Shown here in pieces: positions 8,786-17,441 of a DNA stretch of 45,703 bases (its first letter is position 1; the number at the start of each line of letters is the position of its first letter). The translations under genes and the position numbers were made by a program. The notes beneath the pieces were generated by a model that saw nothing but the letters and a program-made list of their open reading frames with translations, was not told where the DNA came from and did no database searches. This stretch comes from Bacteroidales bacterium UBA4295 (lineage in GTDB: Bacteria > Bacteroidota > Bacteroidia > Bacteroidales > Paludibacteraceae). Location of the stretch: the NCBI GenBank assembly GCA_002395805.1, contig DGVB01000011.1, positions 1-45,703 on the forward strand. Direction: 5' to 3'.

Positions 8786-9328
8786 ATGAAAACGTACATT
8801 CGATACACCCTTCTCTGCTTGTTTGCTCTCAGCTCCGCTCTCTGCGGGGCTAAGGTGACATGTTGGTCGCAGAATCTCCATAAGATGTACAATGCCTCCC
8901 CGAAAACACTGGAGGTGAAAGGAAGCGTTGGTACAACTGATTCTGTGACCTATACTTGCAGCGGAGAAGCTAAATTTGGGTTAGGAACAGAATCTGGTAA
9001 TGAAATAGCTATCTATTTAGAATCTAATAATAATGCTCAAGTAACTACTACACGAATTCAGAATCTGGACCATATAATAGTTTCTTATGTGCCTGCTTCA
9101 GACGCAAATCCGCCGAAAGTGGCGATTTCTACCAATGGAGTGGATGGATGGATAGATTTGACGCCGGTTAGAATATCCACAACCTCTAAAGAGTATCATA
9201 TGCCATCTGTGGGCGACTACTACGTGCGGATTAAACGGAATGGTGCAAATACATACATTAAGGTATTGGAGTATTGCTGCCTCGACCTCTCCGGATGCCC
9301 GAATTGCTTCCTTTACAAACCAGAGTAG
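8786..9328 (+). CDS. Small secreted protein, unknown function
   Basis: A 180-aa protein with a signal peptide (LLCLFALSSALCGA) and a mature part rich in beta-strand patterns (VTYTCSGEAKFGLG, KVAISTNGVDGWIDLTPV, YYVRIKRNGANTYIKVLEY). It resembles the module in the C-terminal half of the upstream protease (both describe a signal-like VTY ... SNIVVTY/IIVSYV pattern), so it may be a detached copy of that module. It ends in a Cys-rich CCLDLSGCPNC stretch and lacks the shared tail. ATG follows the protease TAA directly. I recognise no family. Confidence 0.72.
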   Translation: MKTYIRYTLLCLFALSSALCGAKVTCWSQNLHKMYNASPKTLEVKGSVGTTDSVTYTCSGEAKFGLGTESGNEIAIYLESNNNAQVTTTRIQNLDHIIVSYVPASDANPPKVAISTNGVDGWIDLTPVRISTTSKEYHMPSVGDYYVRIKRNGANTYIKVLEYCCLDLSGCPNCFLYKPE

Positions 9329-9342
9329 TATCAATACGAACA

Positions 9343-9502
9343 ATATATTTTTTATGTTTATTGCTTTTAAATGCTTAAACCCTTCAGGGGGCGGGATTGG
9401 ACGATAAAACTATCTGGGAGTTTACTCACAAGGAGGTTTATCGGGCAATAACGCAAAGCACGTAGTGCAAAAGCATTTAAAAGGGTTTTTTAGGTTTTTT
9501 TT
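9343..9502 (+). ncRNA. Cloverleaf element, copy A (candidate structured RNA)
   Basis: P1 pairs 9365-9376 with 9471-9482 (12 of 12 bases). P2 is CCC-TTCA-GGG (9380-9389). P3 pairs GCG-gg-ATTG (9391-9397) with CAAT-aa-CGC (9446-9454) and GATAAA with TTTATC, topped by the conserved ATCTGGGAGTTTACTCACAAG-like apex (9411-9432). P4 is GCAC-GTA-GTGC (9458-9468). T-rich flanks TTTTTTATGTTTATTG and GGGTTTTTTAGGTTTTTT bound it. Orientation is set by the apex. It lies between two plus-strand genes, ending 22 bases before the SipW-like peptidase start, so it could act as a leader, an independent RNA or a terminator. Confidence 0.75.
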
Positions 9503-9523
9503 ATAATTCTAAAAATAAACAAA

Positions 9524-9979
9524 GTGAGAATAGCGAACGACATATTGATCCCGGAACTGGCGCGACTAATCGCGGAAGAAAAAGAGGTGCGGTTCACCCC
9601 TTCCGGCGTTAGTATGCGGCCGTTTATCGAAGGCGACAAAGACTCTGTTATTATCTCTCCGCTTGCCGGCAAACCGCGAAAAGGAGACATCCTGCTTGCG
9701 CATGCCAAAACACGGGATGGCGGATCTACATACGTCCTTCATCGCCTCATCCGAATAGAAACTCGGGGAGAGGCTTTCTCTTACGTCCTCATGGGGGACG
9801 GCAATTTGTCGGGCGAAGAGACTTGCACCGAAAAGGATATTATCGGCCGTGTCAGCCGCATAGAAACTCCTTCCGGCAGACGCAAACCTCTTACCCGAGG
9901 CCGCCTCTGGCATTGGCTCCTCCCCTGCCGCAAATGGCTACTAAAAATATACAGGCACACTTGCCTAAAAAGATATTAA
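9524..9979 (+). CDS. S24/S26-family peptidase, SipW/ER-type signal-peptidase-like
   Basis: A 151-aa protein carrying the signal peptidase boxes PSGVSMRPFIEGD (nucleophile Ser about 29), VLHRLIRI, and LMGDGN. The His-Arg where bacterial LepB has Lys is the mark of the Ser-His (SipW, archaeal and ER) branch. There is no N-terminal membrane segment; a basic hydrophobic C-terminus (LWHWLLPCRKWLLKIYRH) could bind the membrane. The start is GTG at 9524. It is followed 78 bases later by a PqqD gene, a pairing known from Bacteroidetes peptide-modification and export loci, but no radical SAM enzyme or peptide exporter is next to it here. The substrate is unknown. Confidence 0.82.
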   Translation: MRIANDILIPELARLIAEEKEVRFTPSGVSMRPFIEGDKDSVIISPLAGKPRKGDILLAHAKTRDGGSTYVLHRLIRIETRGEAFSYVLMGDGNLSGEETCTEKDIIGRVSRIETPSGRRKPLTRGRLWHWLLPCRKWLLKIYRHTCLKRY

Positions 9980-10054
9980 TATTCACTATTCACTATTCAT
10001 TATTCATTATTCATTATTCATTATTCACTATTCACTATTCATTATTCATTATTT
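9980..10054. repeat. Heptamer tandem repeat, units CACTATT and CATTATT
   Basis: About eleven consecutive 7-base units (two CACTATT, four CATTATT, two CACTATT, then CATTATT) fill the whole gap from the peptidase stop to the pqqD start. The array occupies the position where the pqqD ribosome-binding region must lie, so copy number could tune spacing or expression. Confidence 0.9.
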
Positions 10055-10057
10055 ATC

Positions 10058-10345
10058 ATGCAAACGATTGAAGGTTTTAAGCTCCGCAAGTTGGGCAACG
10101 AATACATTTTAGTCGGCGAGTCCATGGCGCTCATCAATTTCAATAAGATGATCACCCTCAACGAAACCGCTGCTTTTCTCTGGGAGAAGGCGGAAGAAAT
10201 GACGCACGAGCGAGGCGCGTTTGATGCCGCTGCGCTATGCAAAGCCCTTTGCGAGGAGTACGAAGTATCGCCCGAGCAAGCAATGTCGGATGTGGATGCT
10301 ACCGTCGCTTCCTGGCGCGAAGCAGGCATTATTGTGACGGATTAA
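10058..10345 (+). CDS. PqqD-family peptide-chaperone-like protein
   Basis: A 95-aa protein with the PqqD fold signature: N-terminal beta strands (GFKLRKLGNEYILV, ALINFNKMITLNETAAFLWEKA) followed by helices (ALCKALCEEYEVSPEQAMSDVDATVASWREAGII). Family members bind the leader of a ribosomally made peptide and present it to a modifying enzyme. Paired with the upstream SipW-like peptidase and closed by a strong terminator, it looks like the end of a small operon. No precursor peptide or modifying enzyme is adjacent; the 187-aa Cys-rich protein at 16840 is the nearest odd candidate, but that is a guess. Confidence 0.87.
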   Translation: MQTIEGFKLRKLGNEYILVGESMALINFNKMITLNETAAFLWEKAEEMTHERGAFDAAALCKALCEEYEVSPEQAMSDVDATVASWREAGIIVTD

Positions 10346-10443
10346 CTCCGTAAATGTGATAGGGGTTAAAACCTGATAATGTCCTGATAATATCCTGATC
10401 AAGTCCTTAAATAGTCAAAAAATAGCTCTATTTAGAATATCTA

Positions 10444-10470
10444 AGAAGGCCCTCAAAGCCTTCTTTTTTT
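10444..10470 (+). terminator. Intrinsic terminator after pqqD
   Basis: AGAAGGC-CCTCAAA-GCCTTCT forms a perfect 7-bp stem followed by a run of T (10463-10470). It lies 99 bases after the pqqD stop. Confidence 0.9.
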
Positions 10471-10481
10471 GTACCCCCTAT

Positions 10482-10612
10482 ATATTTTTTAGGTTTATTT
10501 CAGCGTTGGTAATTTGACTCCTTCAGCGTTTTTGAAGTGAAGCGTGTTTTTGGTTTCCTCTTCAAATAGTTTGTCAAATTACCAGCACTGTGTTTTGTAG
10601 GTTTTTTTCTAT
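10482..10612 (+). ncRNA. Reduced or variant cloverleaf element, copy E
   Basis: A perfect 12-bp closing stem (10507-10518 with 10573-10584) encloses two small hairpins built on CTTCA/TGAAG (10521-10537 and 10538-10564). The flanks, TTTTTTAGGTTTATT before and GTTTTGTAGGTTTTTTTCT after, match those of copies A-D, but the AGTTTACT apex and the GG/AA loop are absent. It shares the 509-base gap 10346-10854 with the pqqD terminator and the promoter at 10718. Confidence 0.5.
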
Positions 10613-10717
10613 AAAATAATGAATTTCACATTTAATATGCTTTACAACACAAAAACTGCCTTATATTAAGAAACGGCTATACCTTATTATTATTTGCGCG
10701 CGAAATGTATGCAAATA

Positions 10718-10749
10718 TTTGCGTGTTTCGAAGAAAAATATTAATTTTG
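10718..10749 (+). promoter_or_regulatory. Bacteroidetes-type promoter of the 1981-aa protein gene
   Basis: TTTG (10718-10721), 20 bases, TAATTTTG (10742-10749). Transcription should start near 10756, giving a leader of about 100 bases in which I saw no strong structure. Confidence 0.8.
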
Positions 10750-10854
10750 CACGCTTTTTTGCGGTGAATTGTTATGAATTGCCCCATTAAAACTTAAAAA
10801 TCGGCAATTTGCAAAACCCACTTAGCAAAAGCGGTATTAAAAGGTAAAAAAGAT

Positions 10855-13800
10855 ATGAAAAAGATTAATATTTTCGATACTTTAAGGCATTTTCTTAATG
10901 TTTTATTGCTTCTCCTTCTCCTCGTCGGCATTAATACCCAGGCGTGGGCATTGCGTTACGGAAAAGCTATAGCTCATTCGTCTCCTACTCAAGGCGGTTG
11001 GGTATGGGTTACAAAAACAAATGGTAATGCGCCTTCCTCGTGGGATCGAACGGATGATGAGTCTAGTGATTACAACGGAAAAACATCAACTTATACTTTC
11101 CCTTTCTATTATTACGCTAATCCACAAACTAATTATACTTTTAAAGGTTGGGCCTCTTCCTCTAATACCAATACTACAGTCTCCACGACTCAATCTAATT
11201 GGTATGTTGGTGTTACTGCAACTTCATCAAATAACACAAAATGGTCTTATGCAACGGCGACATACTATGCTATTTTTGCTCGTTTGACGGCAAATAAATC
11301 CTCGCTCAACTTTGATAGTAAATTGATTGAAAATGGATGGGGAAATCAGCAAACGGTAAAAGTTACATATGTCCATGTAGGAAAAATGTCAGCAACTATT
11401 TCAGGAACAAATGCTGATGATTTTTCTTTCAATGACAACTCTTCTTCTCAAAGCAAAACAGTTGTTTCTAATAATACTGATACGGAGGTGGAGAGCGAGG
11501 TGACGGTCTATTTCAATCCCTCTGCATCAGGAACTCGTAGTGCAACCTTAACTTTTTCTGGAAACGGAATGTCAAAGACAATATCTTTGTCGGGAACTGG
11601 AACAAAGCATAATCAGACACTTTCATGGAGTGGGGATGTTATAGAAAATATGTTGAAGGGAACAACGCAAAATTGTGCTGCGACAGCAACTTCCGGCTTG
11701 GCGGTTTCTTATTCTTCCAGCAACAGCGATATTCTATCTGTTGATGCAAACGGCAAACTGACTGCCAAAGCAGTAGGCGGACCTGTTACCATTACTGCTT
11801 CGCAGGCTGGTAATTACAAGTATAATGCGGCGACATCCCTCACCAGAACTTTCTACGTCAAGACTAAAGACACACCTATTTTTACTCCGCACGGGTTCTC
11901 GAAAGAAACAACGTGTAATTTGAAAGTGGGTGACAAAGTGACATTGGATGTGGCGTATGTGAGTGCCGGTTTGGCAGGTGATTTCAAAGCTACGGCAACA
12001 GGAACTAATGTGCTAGGTTTTACCCGTGAGGGCAATACTATAACGATAGAAGCCCTTAACGCCGGAACCTCCACGGCTACTTTTACCCAAACGGAGAACA
12101 GCGATATATTCAAAGCAACGGAATCCTATTCCTTCTCCGTTACCAAGTACCAAACATCTTTCTCCGGTCCTGCATATGACCTGATGGTGGACGATACCCA
12201 GATGGCGGATTATAGTTACACCAACACCTCTGCTGCACAACCGACAGCCAACAGCAGCGATGATTTCTACTATACGATTGATGAGGTGGACTTTGCTAAT
12301 GAAGAACAGAATAAAGGAGCAGACTTAGTAACCTTCAATCCGTCGAACAAGCAAATTACTGCTTGCAATGCCGGTACAGCAAAGATCACACTCCATCAAA
12401 AAGAGACCTATAAATATACCGGTGCTACAAAATCGTTTGTAGTTTCCGTATCCAAATACACTCCTTCCTTTACATGGAACTCGGCGGGCAAGACTTATTA
12501 CTACCAGTCCACAATCCCAAGCATCTTCTCTACTACCGGTCCGAATGCTTATACGATTGTATCCGATAATGAGGCTTCGGCAAAAGTAGTTGATAATACC
12601 TTGCATATTTACAATGTAGAGGAAAAGGCAAATATTACCGTAACCCAAGAGGAAAACTACAAGTGGAACGGAAAAGAGGAAGAATATGTCGTTACCCCAG
12701 TCGAACTCAATAACCATGTGGAGTTTAATATAACGAGTGAAAATATTAATATCTTTAAATATGGGACATCTTCAAATGCGTCATTAGATGGAAATGGATA
12801 TAAATTGGGAGATGGAGGTTTAGATAAAACCGTATGTGAATATAGCATCCAATTCACAGGAATTCCTGAATACTTATCATTTGATAAACACATGGATAAT
12901 TATTTAGGACAGTTGCCGGTTGGTTCCGAAAGTGTTGTTTATGAAAGTGCTGATGGAACAAATTGGATTGAAGTGTGGAAAAATACTGAACGTAAGGCAG
13001 ATGTGAATGGCGCGGATATATTATTAAAACCGACGACGCGCTACTTGAAATTTTATTATAATGGTTCGATTTATTGCTACTATAAAAACATTCATGTCAC
13101 CGAACTGAATCAGTTCTCTGCATCCCCGGTTCGCGTGGACTTTGGTACAAAGGGTGCCAACTTTGGTACGCAGGAAGAGAATGTCACTTTTAACCATGCT
13201 AATGCAGGCCGTGTGACTACCATGGAGATCGTCGGAGCCGACGCGGAGTTCTTCTCTATAGAGCGTTCGTCTATTCCCGGTACGGGGCGTGACCTCTATA
13301 GCACTTTCACAATCGCCGTGCGCTTTGACAATAAAGGCGAGGTGCGTGGAGAAGCCCCCTATAATGCAGTACTGCATATTGTGGATAACGCCGAACATGA
13401 ACTGAACATCCCGCTTACCGGTATCCGAAACGGAAAGACTAATCCAACGTTCATTTTTAACGCCAATTACTTGCCGTATTACATCAATACCAACATCGCT
13501 AATGTGGCTTCTTCTACCAATACGGACTATACCAACTGCCCGTTGATGTTTGAGACCAGCGATGCATCTGTTGCCCAAGTAATAGACGGAACTTTGCATA
13601 TATATAACAAGAAGCAGCCTGTCACTATTACTATCCGTCAGAGAGGAAATGAAGACTACGATGAAGGGTCAGCCGCCTTTACTTTCACCCCGCGTGAAAT
13701 GCCAAATATCAGGGTCCCATTCCAAATGTCGAAGGCAATTTATGATGAAGGCACACCCGGCTATATGTGTGCGTGGGATGGCACAGATAACGAGATCCGT

Positions 13801-16800
13801 TTAGGTAAAGCGGTTACTATTTTCGAAGCAGAAGCTTATGACTGGGAAAAGAAATCTTTCATTATTTCTTTTGCTGGCACTCCGGGACGTATTTCCTTTA
13901 TGTATAAAACAAGTACTAGTAGTTCTACCAGTGCTAAAGGTATATTAAAAGGTGCACAATGGATGGTGGAAGAATCAGCCGATGGAAGAAACTGGACTGT
14001 TATATGGGATATAATAGGATCTCCTGACGACTGGCAGACGGTCAACGAGTTGAATCTCAAACCGACAACACGTTACGTTCGTTTCTCTTTCCTAGGCAAT
14101 TTCGCAGGTTATTATAAAAATATCAATATCTCGGAGTTGGTTGGATACAAATACCTCCGTGCAGAGGCGGACGGCCGTTATCTGAGCCGCGGAGCGATAT
14201 ATGGTACTCAGGCGATAGTGGATGATTTCGGTGTTCCCTGCCGTATCAGCAATTACACCACCAATAATACCAATGTCTATACCCGTTTCCTCTTTGTCGA
14301 TAACCAGCAATATCTCTACGAGGCGGACAACCATGAGATATACACCGACGACGGAACGGCTCAGAATATCTATAACCTGTGGAAACAGAATGTGACGGAT
14401 GGTACAATCCTTACTTTCCAGAGCGGAAATGAGTATCCGGGAGACAGCCGGAAAGGACAGTATATCACGCTGGACGGCGATGCGTTAGCCTTGACGGCGG
14501 ATGCAGCAGCGGCTACTAAATGGCAGATGGAAGATTATACAGAGCACCCGGCACACATCCTTGAGATTCTTAACCGCGAAGCGGCTGAGGCGGCTTCGCA
14601 TGACTTCGCTACAGACGTGACGACACTGGAGAAAGTGCGTAGCCGCGTGGCGGAGAACGATTTTGAACGGACGGATATTGCAGTTCCGGCTTTAACGCTT
14701 GGAGAACGGGTAAGTGATTACGCGCTGGATAATACAATAGAAGGTCCGCGCGCAATATACGATAATGAAATAACAGACTTGCAGCCCGGATTCTACCGCC
14801 TGACAGTAAAAGCTTTCTCCCGTATCTCGTCTGCCAATATGGCATGGGCTTGCCATACCGCAGGAGCAGGAATGGAGAGCGTATTGGCTTATATCTATGC
14901 CAACGATGTGAAATATCCGATCCAGTCTTTGTATCATTCATACCAAGCAAGTCCGTTGGAGCCGTCGGATGAGTTACGTGGCGGATATTATTACTCTACG
15001 GACCTGACTTCCGCAGGTGAGGCTTTTGACGACGCAAAACGCTATCTGAACGATGTATATGTTTATGTGGAAGCTGATCCGGGTAAGACCACAGGAACAC
15101 TCCGCTATGGAATTAAGAACCCGTCCTATGTGCCCGGCGCATGGCTTGCATTCGAGGAGATAACACTCACACGCTTCGCCCGTAAGGTATATATCTTCAA
15201 TGGCGAAAGCACAACAGGCGAGACCACCGACTGGCAAATGGGCGGCAACTGGAACCGTAACACGCAGCCGGATTATCGCCATGTCGTTTCTGTGCAGCAT
15301 GACTTGGTTATCGACGAGGAAGTATCCGTCTATAGTCTGGTTATCGAGAATGATAAATCCGGCAACCCTGTTACCGTCACTATCGCTCCGACAGGAGGAC
15401 TGATCCTAGGTGCCGGAGGTGTGAAAAATGCGACCAAAGACAATTTCATTCTCCAAGCCGGTACTACTGGAGCTACCAAAGGCCAGACGGGCTACCTCCG
15501 CATATCGCCCTACACCCGCGAGCCGATGCCCGAAGCTACCGTACAGCTGTTTAGCATAGGATACTATGACAAGTATGCGGAAGATACAGATGAGGATAAT
15601 GTTGCCGCATGGCAATATGTAGGCACTCCGATTGACTTTAAGGGTGCTTTGGCAAAAACGGCATTCACCCGCAGTTGGATATATAGTTACGACCAGACTT
15701 CGGATAGTTGGGTAAACAACCGCAAGAACCTGGTAATGCAACCGTTCGTAGGCTATGCTACCACCCAATATGACAGTGAAGAAGGAAAACTGATAGAGTA
15801 TAAGGGAACTCTGCAGCCCAATGGCGGCGTACAGACGATAAAACTGGCTTATACGGATGATGAGCATGGATATAATGTGGTGGCAAACAGCTTTGCAGCA
15901 CCGATAGACATTACCAAAATGCGCAAAGAGGATTTCATCCATGTAGAAGACCCCACAATCTATCTTTTCCATACTGGAACCCGGCAGCAAGCCGAAGAGA
16001 ACTCAGGAACGGAAGGAAATAATGCAGGTCAGTTCATCTCTATCGCTATCGGTACAGCTGCAGAAATGGAAGCACTCTTTGCGGACGATGATATTCCGAC
16101 AGTCATTGCACCGATGCAGGGATTCGGAATCTATGCATCGGAAGGCGGAGGACAGATACGGCTGGATTATACCAAATTAGTATGGAATGCCGATTATGCA
16201 GCACACCCCAATAAACCGCTGCGTGTCGCACAAATACACGAAGAAGGGACCGACTCTATAGAAAAAGCAGAAATTACCGGTGCGCTGAAGATGACGATTA
16301 GCGCAGAAGGACGCAGCGACAAATGCTATCTGATAGAATCTGATAGGTATGACTCTTTCTATGAGGCTGGATACGATGCCTCCAAGAAAATGAGCGGTCG
16401 TCTTAATATCTTCACCGTTGCGGATGACGACAAACTGCTGGCAGTCAATGCTACCAATAGTATAGACGGAACGCGCATAGGCGTACGCACGGGCGCAGAG
16501 ACAGCTTATACATTCGTGTTCTCTCATCTCCAAAGCGAGAATGGCTTGGCATTGTACGATGCAGAAACAGAGCAAACAATAGATATTAACGAAAATACGG
16601 AATACACCTTCTTTGCTGCACCGGAGACGGAGATCACTGACCGCTTCCGGATTGTAGCGCGTGAGGACGCTCCGGCTATCACTACCGGTGTGGATGGCGT
16701 AGAGAACGAAGCGAAAGCCGTTAAATTCATTAAGGATGACCAGATATACATCCTTAAGAATGGTGTGCTGTATAATGCAATGGGCGCAATTGTCCGTTGA
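10855..16800 (+). CDS. Giant secreted surface protein (1981 aa) with Ig-like and discoidin-like modules
   Basis: The signal peptide has an unusually leucine-rich core (LLLLLLLVG) and ends near AWA. Modules in order: an InlB-like N-terminal unit (about 25-145); an ASH/choice-of-anchor-type Ig domain (NADDFSFNDNSSS ... SATLTFSGNGMSKTISLSGTG, about 145-250); several Big2-like units (SSSNSDILSVDANGKLTAK, about 255-560); two copies of a beta-rich module ending LKPTTRY ... YYKNI.ISEL (about 625-760 and 955-1105) separated by an ASH-like unit; a long C-terminal region with no recognised fold; and the tail ending KNGVLYNAMGAIVR. No catalytic motif was seen. A role in binding glycans or host surface is inferred. 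The downstream small secreted gene follows 39 bases later and is probably co-transcribed. Confidence 0.85.
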   Translation: MKKINIFDTLRHFLNVLLLLLLLVGINTQAWALRYGKAIAHSSPTQGGWVWVTKTNGNAPSSWDRTDDESSDYNGKTSTYTFPFYYYANPQTNYTFKGWASSSNTNTTVSTTQSNWYVGVTATSSNNTKWSYATATYYAIFARLTANKSSLNFDSKLIENGWGNQQTVKVTYVHVGKMSATISGTNADDFSFNDNSSSQSKTVVSNNTDTEVESEVTVYFNPSASGTRSATLTFSGNGMSKTISLSGTGTKHNQTLSWSGDVIENMLKGTTQNCAATATSGLAVSYSSSNSDILSVDANGKLTAKAVGGPVTITASQAGNYKYNAATSLTRTFYVKTKDTPIFTPHGFSKETTCNLKVGDKVTLDVAYVSAGLAGDFKATATGTNVLGFTREGNTITIEALNAGTSTATFTQTENSDIFKATESYSFSVTKYQTSFSGPAYDLMVDDTQMADYSYTNTSAAQPTANSSDDFYYTIDEVDFANEEQNKGADLVTFNPSNKQITACNAGTAKITLHQKETYKYTGATKSFVVSVSKYTPSFTWNSAGKTYYYQSTIPSIFSTTGPNAYTIVSDNEASAKVVDNTLHIYNVEEKANITVTQEENYKWNGKEEEYVVTPVELNNHVEFNITSENINIFKYGTSSNASLDGNGYKLGDGGLDKTVCEYSIQFTGIPEYLSFDKHMDNYLGQLPVGSESVVYESADGTNWIEVWKNTERKADVNGADILLKPTTRYLKFYYNGSIYCYYKNIHVTELNQFSASPVRVDFGTKGANFGTQEENVTFNHANAGRVTTMEIVGADAEFFSIERSSIPGTGRDLYSTFTIAVRFDNKGEVRGEAPYNAVLHIVDNAEHELNIPLTGIRNGKTNPTFIFNANYLPYYINTNIANVASSTNTDYTNCPLMFETSDASVAQVIDGTLHIYNKKQPVTITIRQRGNEDYDEGSAAFTFTPREMPNIRVPFQMSKAIYDEGTPGYMCAWDGTDNEIRLGKAVTIFEAEAYDWEKKSFIISFAGTPGRISFMYKTSTSSSTSAKGILKGAQWMVEESADGRNWTVIWDIIGSPDDWQTVNELNLKPTTRYVRFSFLGNFAGYYKNINISELVGYKYLRAEADGRYLSRGAIYGTQAIVDDFGVPCRISNYTTNNTNVYTRFLFVDNQQYLYEADNHEIYTDDGTAQNIYNLWKQNVTDGTILTFQSGNEYPGDSRKGQYITLDGDALALTADAAAATKWQMEDYTEHPAHILEILNREAAEAASHDFATDVTTLEKVRSRVAENDFERTDIAVPALTLGERVSDYALDNTIEGPRAIYDNEITDLQPGFYRLTVKAFSRISSANMAWACHTAGAGMESVLAYIYANDVKYPIQSLYHSYQASPLEPSDELRGGYYYSTDLTSAGEAFDDAKRYLNDVYVYVEADPGKTTGTLRYGIKNPSYVPGAWLAFEEITLTRFARKVYIFNGESTTGETTDWQMGGNWNRNTQPDYRHVVSVQHDLVIDEEVSVYSLVIENDKSGNPVTVTIAPTGGLILGAGGVKNATKDNFILQAGTTGATKGQTGYLRISPYTREPMPEATVQLFSIGYYDKYAEDTDEDNVAAWQYVGTPIDFKGALAKTAFTRSWIYSYDQTSDSWVNNRKNLVMQPFVGYATTQYDSEEGKLIEYKGTLQPNGGVQTIKLAYTDDEHGYNVVANSFAAPIDITKMRKEDFIHVEDPTIYLFHTGTRQQAEENSGTEGNNAGQFISIAIGTAAEMEALFADDDIPTVIAPMQGFGIYASEGGGQIRLDYTKLVWNADYAAHPNKPLRVAQIHEEGTDSIEKAEITGALKMTISAEGRSDKCYLIESDRYDSFYEAGYDASKKMSGRLNIFTVADDDKLLAVNATNSIDGTRIGVRTGAETAYTFVFSHLQSENGLALYDAETEQTIDINENTEYTFFAAPETEITDRFRIVAREDAPAITTGVDGVENEAKAVKFIKDDQIYILKNGVLYNAMGAIVR

Positions 16801-16839
16801 TACATCCCCTTGTGACAAGGGCATAGAATTAGTATTGGT

Positions 16840-17403
16840 TTGAAAAAGGTACTTTTAATAATAATAGGAATAATATGCACTCTTAGTGCTTCAGCGCTAA
16901 GTTATGCATCTCCTTATCGAGGCGCAGGACGCAACGGCTATATCCATACCTCTGCTCCAATGCGTTCTTCTATGACCACTCACTCTGCTATGGCGCAAGC
17001 GCCCATAGCAGCGATGAGTTCCACCTCTGCATATGGCATACAAACTACGTCTCATAACCATGAGACTAAGGCAATAGCCAATGATGTAGCAGTAAGAGGC
17101 ATTTACACCTCTGCTTCTGCTATCCAGGGAGGTGTTACAACTTACGACACAGGTAGTAGAAATGTTCTGGGAAGAAGAAAAACAGAAATTGTTCCGGGAA
17201 AACCGGGAGAATGTCATTGTGTGGATTCAAATGGTGATGGATACTGCGATCATTGCGATGCAGAAATAGATGAGTTTGATGGCGGATGCAGTAATGATCC
17301 TTGCTGGTGTCCCCTTGATTTTAACGGGGCGGCGGCGCTCTTCATGACCGCTTTGGCTGTTGCGTACGCTATATACAAAAAAAGGACGTGCACCCTACAG
17401 TGA
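16840..17403 (+). CDS. Small secreted protein with Cys-rich calcium-loop motif and C-terminal membrane helix
   Basis: A 187-aa protein starting at TTG 16840 (LKKVLLIIIGIICTLSASALS signal peptide in one-letter reading, first residue Met). The middle is rich in Ser, Ala, Met and Thr with little predicted structure. Residues from about 123 read GECHCVDSNGDGYCDHCDAEID, then NDPCWCPLDF: seven Cys in under 40 residues with a DxNxDGxxD loop, so metal or calcium binding is plausible. A final hydrophobic helix (GAAALFMTALAVAYAIY) followed by KKR looks like a membrane anchor or a sorting tail. No family recognised. It follows the giant surface protein gene in the same direction and may anchor or process it. 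Its last codons overlap the terminator of the opposite gene. Confidence 0.7.
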   Translation: MKKVLLIIIGIICTLSASALSYASPYRGAGRNGYIHTSAPMRSSMTTHSAMAQAPIAAMSSTSAYGIQTTSHNHETKAIANDVAVRGIYTSASAIQGGVTTYDTGSRNVLGRRKTEIVPGKPGECHCVDSNGDGYCDHCDAEIDEFDGGCSNDPCWCPLDFNGAAALFMTALAVAYAIYKKRTCTLQ

Positions 17404-17408
17404 CGTCC
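17377..17408 (-). terminator. Intrinsic terminator of the DUF4861 gene
   Basis: On the minus strand GGACGTCAC-TGTAGG-GTGCACGTCC is followed by seven T. It begins 34 bases after the stop at 17442 and lies within the 3' end of the convergent plus-strand gene. Confidence 0.85.
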
Positions 17409-17441
17409 GTAATGCGAATGAGATGCGAATGTAAATTAGGG

